This document shows positions 25,954 to 35,065 of a DNA stretch of 64,000 bases, piece by piece. The DNA comes from Streptomyces sp. NBC_00258 (GTDB lineage: Bacteria > Actinomycetota > Actinomycetes > Streptomycetales > Streptomycetaceae). The DNA is taken from assembly GCF_036182465.1 (NCBI RefSeq), contig NZ_CP108081.1, positions 1,426,001 to 1,490,000 on the forward strand, written 5' to 3'. The number at the start of each line of letters is the position of its first letter. Position 1 is the first letter of the stretch. Position numbers and translations under genes: made by a program. The notes below the pieces were generated by a model, which did no database searches, had not been told where the DNA came from, and was given only the letters and a program-made list of their open reading frames with translations.

Positions 25954-26832
25954 TCACGTCGCTTCGGCTTCGGACGCGTGGGCCAGTTCGTCGGCATCGG
26001 CGAGCATCCGTGCGCTGTCCGGCTCCCTGCCGGTGAACAGCCGAAAGGCGTCGGCGGCCTGGAAGACGACCATGCCGAGACCGTCGAGGACTGTGCAGCC
26101 GCGTTCGCGGGCGGTGCGCAGCAGCGCGGTTTCCAGCGGTCGGTAGACGACGTCGGCGACCCACAGTCGGGGGTGCAGCAGTTCGGCCGGAAGTGGCAGG
26201 CCCGGGTGTGCGGCCATTCCGGTGGGCGTGGCATGCAGGAGGCCGTCGGCACGGGCCAGCAGCGCGGGGAGAAGGTCCAGCGTTTCCGCGGACGCGCGCC
26301 CTGTGCCGTAGTGCCGAGTCAGCGAGGCCGCCAGCCCGGTTGCACGGTGGGTCTCCAGGTCGAGGACCGTGATGTGTGCGGCGCCGCGGGCGAGCACCGC
26401 GTGGGCGACGGCCGCCCCGGCTCCTCCGGCGCCGAGCAGCACGACCCGCTCCAGGCGGGCTTCGGGCAGTGAGCGGGCGAACGAGGCCCCGAACCCGGTG
26501 ACGTCCGTGTTGTGGCCGGTCGCCCGCCCCTCCCCGAAGACGACGGTGTTGACCGCACCGACCGCCTCGGCCTGCGCGGACAGGGCATCGAGGTGATCGA
26601 TGACGAGTTGCTTGCAGGGGTGGGTGATGTTGACACCGGTGAAGCCTGTGTCCTGTGCGCCGTCGAGCAGTTCACCCACCTTCGCGGGGGCGGTGCCGAG
26701 GGTGTCGAGGTCGATCAGGCGGTAGAGGTAACGCAGGCCGTGCCGGTCGGCCTCGCGTTCGTGGAGTGCGGGGCTGAGCGACGTGCCTATGCCGGAGCCG
26801 ATCAGGCCGACGAGATACGAGTCCTGGTCCAT
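25954..26832 (-). CDS. Shikimate/quinate dehydrogenase-like protein
   Basis: A 292-residue AroE-family NAD(P)-dependent dehydrogenase. Substrate-side motifs are SLSPALHE near residue 18, NITHPCKQ (catalytic Lys) and HNTDVTGFG (Asp); the cofactor loop is VVLLGAGGAGAAVAHAV. It is the last gene of the catabolic operon, 25 bp after livF. Being with a transporter and catabolic enzymes rather than aromatic biosynthesis genes, it more likely oxidises an imported cyclic hydroxy acid (quinate or shikimate-like) than makes shikimate. That is inference. Confidence 0.88.
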   Translation of the reverse strand: MDQDSYLVGLIGSGIGTSLSPALHEREADRHGLRYLYRLIDLDTLGTAPAKVGELLDGAQDTGFTGVNITHPCKQLVIDHLDALSAQAEAVGAVNTVVFGEGRATGHNTDVTGFGASFARSLPEARLERVVLLGAGGAGAAVAHAVLARGAAHITVLDLETHRATGLAASLTRHYGTGRASAETLDLLPALLARADGLLHATPTGMAAHPGLPLPAELLHPRLWVADVVYRPLETALLRTARERGCTVLDGLGMVVFQAADAFRLFTGREPDSARMLADADELAHASEAEAT

Positions 26833-26857
26833 CGCCGCCCTCCCTTCCGTGAGCCGT

Positions 26858-27616
26858 TCACAGCCCGAGGTAGATCTGGCGCACCCGGACGTCCTGGCTG
26901 AGTTCCTCGGAGGTTCCGGTCATGGCGACGCCGCCGTTCTCCATGACCAGGCAGTGACTCGTCGCGCCGAAGGTGAGTTTGGCGTTCTGCTCCACGAGGA
27001 GCAGGCTCATCCCCTCCTCACGCAGCCGTTTCAGCGCGCTGAGGATCTCGCCGACGAGCTTGGGCGAGAGCCCCATGGACGGTTCGTCGAGCAGCAGGAT
27101 GCGCGGTTTGGCCATCAGGGCTCGGCCGATGGAGAGCATCTGCTGCTGCCCGCCGGAGAGCGCGCCGGCCAGCCGCTGGCCCATCTCGCCCAGCACCGGG
27201 AAGAGTTCGTGCACCTCGGCGAGCGTGGCCCGGGTCTCGGCGTCCCACCGGCGGGCGTACGCGCCGAGCAGCAGGTTCTTCTCCACGGTCAGGCCGGGGA
27301 ACACATGCCGGCCCTCCGGTACGTAGCCGATGCCGTGCCGCACCATGTCGCGGGCCCGCACGCGGGTCAGGTCGTGCTCGCCCAGCGTGATGCTTCCGCC
27401 GCCGCGCGGTACCAGTCCCATGAGGGCTTTGAGGGTGGAGGTCTTGCCCGCGCCGTTGGCGCCGATGATGCCCACCGACGCCCCGGGCTCCACGCTGAAG
27501 CTGATCGAACTGACCGCGCGGACCCCGCCGTAGTGCACGGACAGGTCGTCGACGGCGAGTGTGGCCGGGGTGCCGGTCGCGGGGGCCGTCGTTCGTCGGA
27601 AAGGGGTCGTCCTCAC
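26858..27616 (-). CDS. livF: Branched-chain amino acid-type ABC transporter ATPase (LivF)
   Basis: A 252-residue ATPase starting at GTG. Walker A is GANGAGKTS, the signature is LSGGQQQML, Walker B is RILLLDEPSMGLSP, and the H-loop region is LLVEQNAKL. It overlaps the stop of the LivM-LivG fusion by 4 bp. Together with the fused LivG it powers the HAAT-type importer encoded here. Confidence 0.95.
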   Translation of the reverse strand: MRTTPFRRTTAPATGTPATLAVDDLSVHYGGVRAVSSISFSVEPGASVGIIGANGAGKTSTLKALMGLVPRGGGSITLGEHDLTRVRARDMVRHGIGYVPEGRHVFPGLTVEKNLLLGAYARRWDAETRATLAEVHELFPVLGEMGQRLAGALSGGQQQMLSIGRALMAKPRILLLDEPSMGLSPKLVGEILSALKRLREEGMSLLLVEQNAKLTFGATSHCLVMENGGVAMTGTSEELSQDVRVRQIYLGL

Positions 27617-29532
27617 CGGGTTGCCTCCTTCGAAGCAGGTGCCTCAGCCGAGGCAGAGGCTTCGGCCGAGGCCGGTGCCTGGGCCGGACCCGCGGGCGCC
27701 CGGGGCGGGGCCGGTTCCGGCAACGGAACGTCGGCCATCGCGGAGTCCCCGAGGTACGCCTCGATCACCTCCGGAGCGGCGACCACCTCGGCGGGCGTAC
27801 CCTCCGCGATGACCCCTCCGCTGGAGAGCACCGTGACGCGCTCGCACAGCGACATGACCAGACCCATGTTGTGCTCGATGAGGACGACGGTGGTGCCGCT
27901 GTCGCGGATGGAGCGCACGATGCGGGCAAGCTGCTGCACCTCTTCGCCGTTCAGCCCGGCGGCCGGTTCGTCGAGCAGCAGCAGCCGGGGCCGGGAGGCC
28001 ATGGCACGGGCGATCTCGATGCGCCGCTGGATGCCGTAGGGCAGGGAACCGGGGGCGGCCTCGGCGAAGTCGGTGAGCCCGAAGCGTTCCAGGAGTTCCT
28101 GGGCCTGGCGGCGCAGCTGCCGCTCGCGGCGTACGACTCCGGGCTGCCACACCGCGTACTGCCAGATGGTGTAGGTCCTGGTGCGGTCGAGCGCGACGAG
28201 GATGTTCTCCCGGACGGTCAACTGGCCGAACAGACGCAGGTTCTGGAAGGTGCGGGCCACGCCGAGGAGGGAGAGCGCGTACGGACGGGCAGTGGTGGTG
28301 GCGCGGCCGCCGAACCGCACCTGCCCCGAGGTGGCCCGGTAGAAGCCGCTGATCACGTTGAACAGGGTGGTCTTGCCGGAGCCGTTGGGTCCTACGATGC
28401 CGCGGATCTCGCCGGGGCGGACCGTGAGGGAGACGTCGTCCAGGGCGCGCAGTCCGCGGAAGTCCTTGGTGACGGAACGGATTTCGAGGAGAGGCTCGTC
28501 CGCGGCGGCCGGCGTCTCGACGGCCTCGTACGGCTGGAAGGGGCGCAGCCGGGCACGGTCCTCGGTGTGGCTGCGTCGCCGTCGGTTCGCGAACTCCCTT
28601 GCGCGGGAGGGGATTCCGGCGAGTCCGGTCGGTGCGAAGACGACCATGAGGACGACCACCACGCCGTATCCGAGCTGTGCGTACGTCGAGAAGTCGGAGA
28701 GCCACTCGCGGATCAGGGTCAGTCCGACCGCACCGACCACGCAGCCGACGAGGGAGCGTCGGCCGCCAATGATGACCATGGCGAGCAGGATGAACATGTT
28801 GCCGATGGAGAAGGTCTCCGGGGCCACATAGCGGATGAGGCCCGCGTACAGCACTCCGGCCAGCCCCCCGTACAGGCTGGCGAGCAGGAACGCGGTCATG
28901 CGCAGCAGCGGGATCTCCGCGCCCATCGCGCCCGCGGCCAGGGAGTCGTCGCGCATCGCGCGCAGCCGCCGCCCCAGGGACGTACGGACGACGAAGAGCC
29001 CGAAGCCGAGGCCGAACGCGCAGACCCCCAACTCCAGGTAGTAGTAGAGGTATTCGCTGGAGAGATCGATGCCGGGCAGGGTGGGCAGCGGGATTCCGGA
29101 GATGCCGTCGGCGCCTCCGGTGACCGAGGCGTTGGTGATCCAGCTGATGAAGCCGAGTGCCAGGCCGAGCGTGACGATCCCCAGGTAGTGGGACTGCATG
29201 CGCAGGGCCGGTATGCCGACGAACAGGCCGGTCGCCACGGTCGCGAGTACGGCGACGACCGCCGCCGCCCAGAACCCGTACCCGGAGTCGGTGGTCAGGA
29301 TGGCGAGGGTGTACGCGCCGACGCCGAAGAACGCGACCTGGGCGAGGTTGATCTGCCCGGAGATGCCCATGGCCAGGCCCATACCGATGGCCAACAGGGC
29401 ATAGATGATCGCGATGTTGACGACATGGATGGAGTAGCTTCCCAGGCCGTACGGCAGCAGCCAGGCGGCCACCGCGATGGCGGCGAGCCCTCCTGCACGG
29501 GTGGCCGAGGGCCCTTTGACACGGAGCTTCAC
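27613..29532 (-). CDS. Fused LivM permease-LivG ATPase of a HAAT importer
   Basis: A 639-residue single polypeptide (GTG start). Residues 1-310 are the LivM membrane domain (GISGQINLAQVAFFGVGAY, MAMVIIGG-like core MVIIGGRRSL). After a linker, residues 345-595 are LivG: Walker A GPNGSGKTT, signature region LPYGIQRRIEIARA, Walker B RLLLLDEPAAGL, H-loop VLIEHNM. The last 35 residues are an Ala/Glu/Ser/Pro low-complexity tail. Both gene boundaries are 4-bp overlaps. Fusion of permease and ATPase fixes their stoichiometry. The substrate probably relates to the neighbouring dehydrogenases rather than to amino acids. Confidence 0.93.
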   Translation of the reverse strand: MKLRVKGPSATRAGGLAAIAVAAWLLPYGLGSYSIHVVNIAIIYALLAIGMGLAMGISGQINLAQVAFFGVGAYTLAILTTDSGYGFWAAAVVAVLATVATGLFVGIPALRMQSHYLGIVTLGLALGFISWITNASVTGGADGISGIPLPTLPGIDLSSEYLYYYLELGVCAFGLGFGLFVVRTSLGRRLRAMRDDSLAAGAMGAEIPLLRMTAFLLASLYGGLAGVLYAGLIRYVAPETFSIGNMFILLAMVIIGGRRSLVGCVVGAVGLTLIREWLSDFSTYAQLGYGVVVVLMVVFAPTGLAGIPSRAREFANRRRRSHTEDRARLRPFQPYEAVETPAAADEPLLEIRSVTKDFRGLRALDDVSLTVRPGEIRGIVGPNGSGKTTLFNVISGFYRATSGQVRFGGRATTTARPYALSLLGVARTFQNLRLFGQLTVRENILVALDRTRTYTIWQYAVWQPGVVRRERQLRRQAQELLERFGLTDFAEAAPGSLPYGIQRRIEIARAMASRPRLLLLDEPAAGLNGEEVQQLARIVRSIRDSGTTVVLIEHNMGLVMSLCERVTVLSSGGVIAEGTPAEVVAAPEVIEAYLGDSAMADVPLPEPAPPRAPAGPAQAPASAEASASAEAPASKEATR

Positions 29533-30398
29533 GCGCGGCTCACCGTCCTCTCCCCGAAGACGCCCATCGGGCGGATCATGATGGCGGCGGTGAAGACCAG
29601 GAAGGTCACGAGCACCGAGTAGCCCTGGAAGTGGCCGGCCGCGTAGGAGTCGAGGACGCCGATCGCGAGTCCGCCGACGACGGCTCCGGGAATGGAGCCG
29701 AAGCCGCCGAGCATCGCGGCGGCGAAGCCCTTGATGCCGAGCGCACCGCCTAGCGAAGCGTCGACGTACAGCATCGGTCCGACGAGACCGCCGGCCAGGG
29801 CGGCGAGGCCCGCGCCGATGGAGAAGGCGAGGGCGTTGCTGCGGCCGACGTTGATGCCGACGGCGGTGGCCGCCTCGTGGTCCATGGCGACGGCCTGCAT
29901 GGCCGCGCCCCGCTTGGTGCGTGCGAGGAACCAGGCGAGGCCGAGCACGGCGAGGGCGGCCACGGCCATCACCAGCAGGTCGTACGTGCGCACACGCACG
30001 CCGAACAGGTCGAGAGGGGCGGAGCGGACGGGCGAGCGGACCGCCCGTCCGGTGGTGCCCCAGATCAGGATGGCGACAGCCTGCAGGACGATGCCGAAGC
30101 CGATCGTGCCGATCAGCATCAGGTCGAAGTCCTTGTTCTCCAGCGGCCGCAGCACCCGCTCGATGACCAGACCGATCGCGGCGGTGACCGCGATGGCCAC
30201 GACCATGGCGACGGCGAAGGGCAGCTTGGAGGTCAGGTAGAAGGTGGAGGCCGCGTAGGCGCCGATCATGGCGATGTCGGCGTGGGCGAAGTTGACCAGG
30301 CCCATGGTGCGGTAGACCAGGGAGAACCCCATGGCGACCAGGGCGTAGACCGCCCCGAGACTCAGGCCTCCGACGAGTGTCTGCAGTGTCTCTTGCAC
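29529..30398 (-). CDS. livH: HAAT importer permease (LivH)
   Basis: A 289-residue permease starting at GTG, with about eight membrane helices. LivH hallmarks are GLSLGAVYALVAMGFSLVYR, TMGLVNFAHADIAMIGAY and GIKGFAAAMLGGFGSIPGA. It overlaps the LivM-LivG fusion by 4 bp and starts 17 bp after the binding protein. Confidence 0.95.
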   Translation of the reverse strand: MQETLQTLVGGLSLGAVYALVAMGFSLVYRTMGLVNFAHADIAMIGAYAASTFYLTSKLPFAVAMVVAIAVTAAIGLVIERVLRPLENKDFDLMLIGTIGFGIVLQAVAILIWGTTGRAVRSPVRSAPLDLFGVRVRTYDLLVMAVAALAVLGLAWFLARTKRGAAMQAVAMDHEAATAVGINVGRSNALAFSIGAGLAALAGGLVGPMLYVDASLGGALGIKGFAAAMLGGFGSIPGAVVGGLAIGVLDSYAAGHFQGYSVLVTFLVFTAAIMIRPMGVFGERTVSRA

Positions 30399-30415
30399 GT
30401 CAGTGCTCCCGGTGC

Positions 30416-31591
30416 CTACTGCTGGGGCTGGGCTACGAGTTTGCCGTCGCGGATGACGCCGATGGTGGTCTTGGTGATGCCGACTCCCGTCTCGTCGAAC
30501 TGGAAGTCACCGAGCAGGCCCTTGTACCGGGTGTCGCGGATCGCGTCCGCGAGTTCCTCGCCGACCGCGCCGTTGCTGGTCTTGAGGGCGGTCAGCAGGA
30601 TGTTCGCCCCGTCGTAGGCCTTGGCACCGTGCAGTTCCGCCTCCTTGCCGTAGGCGGTCTCGTAGGCGGCGGCGAACTTCTTCGAGGCGTCGCTGACGTC
30701 GTTGCTGAGATAGGGCGAGCTGACGATGGTGCCCTCGGCGGCGGCCTTGCCCGCGGTGTCGATGAAGACGGGGGTGCCCTGCGGCGCGGCGCCCGCGAAG
30801 GGGGCGGTGATACCCAGGTCCCGGGCCTGCTTGACGATCAGTCCGGCCTCGACCTCCTCCGAGCCGATGAAGATGACGTCGGGCTTCTTGGCCCGGATCT
30901 TCGTCAGTGCCGCGCTGAACTCCTTCTGGTCGGTGGTGACCACCTGGTCGGTGGACGGGTTCACCCCGAGCCCCTTCACGGCCTTGAGGAAGGCGTCGTG
31001 TTCGCCCTTCCCGAAGGAGCCGTTGTTCGTGATCATGGCGATCTTCTTGTAGCCCTTGTCCTTCACCAGGTGCTGGGCGAGCGTCGAGTCGTAGGTGGTG
31101 CTGGTCGGTCCGTTGAGGAAGAGGTACGGGCTCTTCAACGCGACCAGGCCGTCGGACTGGCCGGAGGTGATGTTAGGGATCTTCGCCTGCTGGAGCACAG
31201 GACCCATGGCGATGGTCACGGCGCTCTCCGCCGTACCGATCATGGCGACGTACTTCTCACTGACCAGCCTGCGAGCGAGGTTGGTGCCGGTGGTCGGGTC
31301 GCCCTGGTCGTCGAAGAGCTTCAGCTGGATCTTGCGGCCGTCGATGCCGCCCTTCTTGTTCCACTCGTCGACGGCGAGCTTGGCGCCCTTGTACTCCCAG
31401 TCGCCCAGTGAACTGAGCTGCCCGCTCTGCGCGTTGACGACGGCGACCTTGATGGGTCCGGACGACGCCTTGGTGTCGTCGGACGATTCGCCGGGTGCGC
31501 TGCACGCGGTGAGGGCGGCGGCCAGCGCGGCGGCGGTGCAGACGGCGGCTCGGGTGGTGGTGCGTGGTCGTGGGGTACTGCTGCGGGTCAT
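30416..31591 (-). CDS. HAAT importer substrate-binding lipoprotein
   Basis: A 391-residue LivJ-like (type I periplasmic) binding protein. The ATG at 31591 starts a lipoprotein signal with lipobox ALTAC. The body has the family pattern KVAVVNAQSGQLSSLGDWEYKG-like opening, ARRLVSEKYVAMIGTAES and the late ELHGAKAYDGANIL. The upstream open reading continues into the ThDP gene's antisense frame, so this start is well separated. It determines the importer's ligand, which is unknown; LivJ-like proteins in catabolic operons bind aromatic or short acids as often as amino acids. Confidence 0.93.
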   Translation of the reverse strand: MTRSSTPRPRTTTRAAVCTAAALAAALTACSAPGESSDDTKASSGPIKVAVVNAQSGQLSSLGDWEYKGAKLAVDEWNKKGGIDGRKIQLKLFDDQGDPTTGTNLARRLVSEKYVAMIGTAESAVTIAMGPVLQQAKIPNITSGQSDGLVALKSPYLFLNGPTSTTYDSTLAQHLVKDKGYKKIAMITNNGSFGKGEHDAFLKAVKGLGVNPSTDQVVTTDQKEFSAALTKIRAKKPDVIFIGSEEVEAGLIVKQARDLGITAPFAGAAPQGTPVFIDTAGKAAAEGTIVSSPYLSNDVSDASKKFAAAYETAYGKEAELHGAKAYDGANILLTALKTSNGAVGEELADAIRDTRYKGLLGDFQFDETGVGITKTTIGVIRDGKLVAQPQQ

Positions 31592-31632
31592 GGGGTCACC
31601 TCGTTGTGAGCGGACGGGAAGGTGCGGGGAGG

Positions 31633-33387
31633 TCAGTCGGCGAAGGACCCGCGGTAGATGTCCTTGATGTTCCAGTGGCCCGGCGTCGGCACGGGTTCGT
31701 TGACCATCGGTACGTCGATGACGGCGGGCCTGCGCCGCGCGATCGCGTCGGCGAGGGCCTTGGACAGGTCGGCGGGGGCGGCGATGGTGTATCCGTCGGC
31801 GTCGCAGGACCGGCCGAAGGCCGCGAAGTCCGGGCTGTAGGGCCGTCCTTCGGCGTCCGTGAACTCGCAGCCGTAGGACCGGCCGAACGAGGAGGCCTGG
31901 AGGTCGGCGATGGTGCCGTGGGCCCGGTTGTTCATCACCACGAAGATGACGGGCAGGCCCTGTTCGACGGCCATCGGCACCGCGGGCAGCTGGGCGCTCA
32001 TCCCGCCGTCGCCGATCAGTGCGACCACCACGCGGTCCGGCTGGGCCAGCTGCACACCGACCGCGGCGGCCGGGCCGAAGCCCATGGTCGAGGCTCCCCC
32101 GGGTGTGACGAAGCGCCCGCCTTCGGGGAGTTCGTAGCACTGGGCGACGCCGTTCTTGTTCCACCCGACGTCGGTGACGAGCACCGCGTCGTCAGGCAGG
32201 GCCTCGCGAAGGTCGGCGAGGATGCGCTGGGGCCGCAGCGGGAAGTTGTCGCTGCGGCCGTCCTCGCGGACGGTGTCGAAAACGGCCCGGCGGGCGGTGG
32301 CGATGGTGTCGCGCAGGCCGGGGCGTCGCAGCGGCTCGGGGCGGGCGCCTCGTACTGCCTGCCCGATGGCCCGTACCGCGTCTCCGACATCCGCGACGGC
32401 ACCGATCTCGACGGGGTAGTTGCGGCCGATCTCGGCAGGGTCGATGTCGATCTGGATGAGCTTGCTGGGCGGGCTGTCCTTGTCACCGAAGGTCCAGGTG
32501 TACGCCGGGTCCCAGGAGCTGGCGTCGGTCTCCGCGAACCGGGTGGCCAGCGCGAGGACCACGTCGGCGCCCTTGGTGTACTCGTGGGTGGTGTCCAGGC
32601 CCCAGAAGCCGGGCATGCCGAGCAGCAGCGGGTGGCTGTCGGGCAGGACGCCCTTGCCCATCAGGGAGTGCGCGAGCGGGATGTCGAGGTGCTCGGCGAG
32701 CGCCGACAGGGCCTGCCGGGCGGCCGGTTCACGCAGCCCGCCGCCGAAGTAGATCAGCGGGCGTTCGGCGTCCAGCAGCGTCTGGGCGATGCGCTCGGCG
32801 GTCGCCCGGTCGAGGCCGGGGAGCGTGGCGCCGCCGGGCAGCGGGTACTCACCGGCGTACTGCTCGACCTGCCGGCTGAAGAGGTCCATGGGGACGTTGA
32901 CGAGCACGGCCCCCGGCCGGCCGGAGGTCGCGGTCCAGAACGCCCGTTCCGTCGTACGGGCCAGGTCCTGGACGCGGTGGACGTTCCAGGCGCGCTTGGT
33001 GAACGGCCGGTAGATGGAGGTCTGGTCGGCGTCCGCGTGGAGGTTGACCTCCTGGTGCGGGTGGCGGCCGGCGTAGTAGGAGGGGATGTCGCCGGAGATC
33101 ACGATCAGCGGGATCGAGTCGAGGGCGGCGGTGGCGACTCCGGTGACCGCGTTCATCATGCCGGGGCCGACGTGGGTGAGCAGAACGCCGGGCTTTCCGG
33201 AGGCGCGGGCGTAGCCGTCGGCGGCGTGTGCGGCGGCCTGCTCGTGGCGGGCGATCACGAACTTGATCGAGCTGGGGCCGAGTGCGTCCAGCAGGGCGAT
33301 GTTGGTGTGGCCACAGGTGCCGAAGACGTACTCGACTCCGTACGACTCCAGCTGGCCGGCCAGGGCTTCGGCGGCGGTCACGGTCAT
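31633..33387 (-). CDS. ThDP-dependent enzyme of the acetolactate synthase/2-oxoacid decarboxylase superfamily
   Basis: A 584-residue ThDP enzyme with the three domains in order. The PYR domain holds the catalytic Glu (ARHEQAAAHAADGYAR). The central domain follows (IDIDPAEIGRNYPVE). The PP domain carries the GDG...NN cofactor motif, GDGGMSAQLPAVPM and FVVMNN. The subgroup is not one I can name; catalytic options include decarboxylation or carboligation of a 2-oxo acid. Its ATG overlaps the stop of the aldehyde dehydrogenase by 4 bp, so the aldehyde made by one could be oxidised by the other. Confidence 0.92.
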   Translation of the reverse strand: MTVTAAEALAGQLESYGVEYVFGTCGHTNIALLDALGPSSIKFVIARHEQAAAHAADGYARASGKPGVLLTHVGPGMMNAVTGVATAALDSIPLIVISGDIPSYYAGRHPHQEVNLHADADQTSIYRPFTKRAWNVHRVQDLARTTERAFWTATSGRPGAVLVNVPMDLFSRQVEQYAGEYPLPGGATLPGLDRATAERIAQTLLDAERPLIYFGGGLREPAARQALSALAEHLDIPLAHSLMGKGVLPDSHPLLLGMPGFWGLDTTHEYTKGADVVLALATRFAETDASSWDPAYTWTFGDKDSPPSKLIQIDIDPAEIGRNYPVEIGAVADVGDAVRAIGQAVRGARPEPLRRPGLRDTIATARRAVFDTVREDGRSDNFPLRPQRILADLREALPDDAVLVTDVGWNKNGVAQCYELPEGGRFVTPGGASTMGFGPAAAVGVQLAQPDRVVVALIGDGGMSAQLPAVPMAVEQGLPVIFVVMNNRAHGTIADLQASSFGRSYGCEFTDAEGRPYSPDFAAFGRSCDADGYTIAAPADLSKALADAIARRRPAVIDVPMVNEPVPTPGHWNIKDIYRGSFAD

Positions 33388-34934
33388 GCGTCGGTCTCCC
33401 CGTCGGTGGAGGTCGTACCGGTCGACGTCGTGTCCATGGCGGCTGCGTCGAGGAGGCTCGTGTCGCCCCACACGGACAGCCCGCGCAGCATGAGGGTCTT
33501 GACGACCGTGTAGTCGTCGATCATCGAGCGGGGTGTCTCGCGTCCGAATCCTGAGTCCTTGACCCCGCCGAAGGGGACATGGTCGAGGCGGTAGTTGGAG
33601 CTGCCGCCGACGATCAGCGCGCCGGTCTCCAGCTCGCGCCAGGCGGTGATGATGCGGCCCATGTCGCGGGTGAACAGACCGGCCTGCAAGCCGTAACGGC
33701 TGGTGTTGCAGGCGTCGATGACCGCGCCGAAGTCGTCGTACGGGAGTACCGCGACCAGCGCCCCGAAGACCTCGTGGACCACGACCGAGGCGTCCGGCGC
33801 CGGGTCCGCCACGACGGTGGGCGCGGCGGTGGCGCCGTCCCGGGTGCCGCCGCGCAGCACCCGGGCGCCGGAGGCGGCGGCCTCGGCCGACCAGCGCACC
33901 ACGCGTTCGGCGGCCTCCTCGTCGACCATGGCGCCCACGTCGGTGGCCGGGTCGAGAGGGTCGCCGACCTTCAGGGTGTCGACGGCTGCGGTGAAGGCGT
34001 CGAGGAAGGCGTCGTAGCTGGAGCGGTGGACGTAGACGCGCTGGACGGAGATGCAGCTCTGGCCGGAGTTGCTGTATCCGGTGCGGGCGCACTCCTTCGC
34101 GGCCTGCCCTGTGTCGGCGTCCTCGCAGACGATCGTCGCGGCGTTGCCGCCCAGTTCGAGGACCAGGCGCTTGGCCCCGGCGGCGCGGGCGACGGCCCGG
34201 CCGGTCTCCGCGCTGCCGGTGAAGCTGATGACGGCCACCTCGTCGGCAGCGCACAGCAGCGCGCCCACCTCGGCGCCGCCGTGCAGCAGTTGTACCGCCT
34301 GCGGGGGCATGCCCGACTCCAGGAGCAGGGCCACGATCGCGGCGGTGGCGGCCGGTGCCTGCGGTGGAGCCTTGACGAGTGTGGTGTTGCCCGCGGCGAA
34401 CGAGGCTCCGAGCTTGTGCGCGAGGAGGTTCGCGGGGGCGTTGAAGGGGGTGATGGCGAGGGCCACCCCGGCCGGTGCGCGATAGGTGAAGGCGGTGTTG
34501 CCGACGCCGCGTTGCCAGCCTGCGACGGGCAGGGTCTCGCCGCCGATGTGGCGCGCCTCGGAGGCGCACACCGCGAAGGTGTCCGCGACCCGGTCGATCT
34601 CGCCGAGTCCGTCCTTGAGCGGTTTGCCCAACTCCAGGGCGAGGAGGCGGGCCAACCCCTCGCGGTGGGCCGAGGCGGCGCGGGATGCTCGGTCCAGGAT
34701 GTCCGCGCGCAGGGCGGGGGCGAGGCCGGCCACCGTGCTGGCCGAGGAACGGGCGTAGGCGAGAGCGTCGGCGACCTCCTCTCCCGTCGCCGTGGTCGTC
34801 CGGCTGACAACCCGGCGCAGGTACGGGCCTGTTCGGGTCACCGTGGGACCGTTGCCACCCCACTGGCCGGCGACGTAGGGAGGCGCTTCGGCCACCGCCA
34901 CGTCCGCCCCGGCCTTGAGAAGGGAATCGAGCAT
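33384..34934 (-). CDS. Aldehyde dehydrogenase
   Basis: A 516-residue NAD(P)-dependent aldehyde dehydrogenase: oxyanion Asn in TPFNAPANL, cofactor region FTGSAETGRAV, general-base Glu in LELGGNAA, catalytic Cys in SGQSCISVQR, and the late motif PFGGVKDSGFGRE. First gene of the seven-gene minus-strand operon (ALDH, ThDP enzyme, binding protein, LivH, LivM-LivG, LivF, AroE-like), facing the IclR gene. It has a Thr/Ser-rich C-terminal tail. Substrate inferred only by context. Confidence 0.94.
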   Translation of the reverse strand: MLDSLLKAGADVAVAEAPPYVAGQWGGNGPTVTRTGPYLRRVVSRTTTATGEEVADALAYARSSASTVAGLAPALRADILDRASRAASAHREGLARLLALELGKPLKDGLGEIDRVADTFAVCASEARHIGGETLPVAGWQRGVGNTAFTYRAPAGVALAITPFNAPANLLAHKLGASFAAGNTTLVKAPPQAPAATAAIVALLLESGMPPQAVQLLHGGAEVGALLCAADEVAVISFTGSAETGRAVARAAGAKRLVLELGGNAATIVCEDADTGQAAKECARTGYSNSGQSCISVQRVYVHRSSYDAFLDAFTAAVDTLKVGDPLDPATDVGAMVDEEAAERVVRWSAEAAASGARVLRGGTRDGATAAPTVVADPAPDASVVVHEVFGALVAVLPYDDFGAVIDACNTSRYGLQAGLFTRDMGRIITAWRELETGALIVGGSSNYRLDHVPFGGVKDSGFGRETPRSMIDDYTVVKTLMLRGLSVWGDTSLLDAAAMDTTSTGTTSTDGETDA

Positions 34935-35065
34935 GAGATCTCTCCCAGGAAACCGCTAAGTGGTACTGGTGGACTGCTCTGTGGGTCGGCGTGTAACGTA
35001 CGGGCGCCAACTCGCGGTGGCAAGAGGGCCGTTCGAGGAAGTTTCGAAGCGAAGGGGGAAGGCGC

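Noticed and set aside
27559..29622. A 687-codon plus-strand frame
   Set aside because: Antisense to the LivM-LivG fusion; composition (Gly/Glu/Asp/Arg-rich) typical of shadow frames and no motifs.
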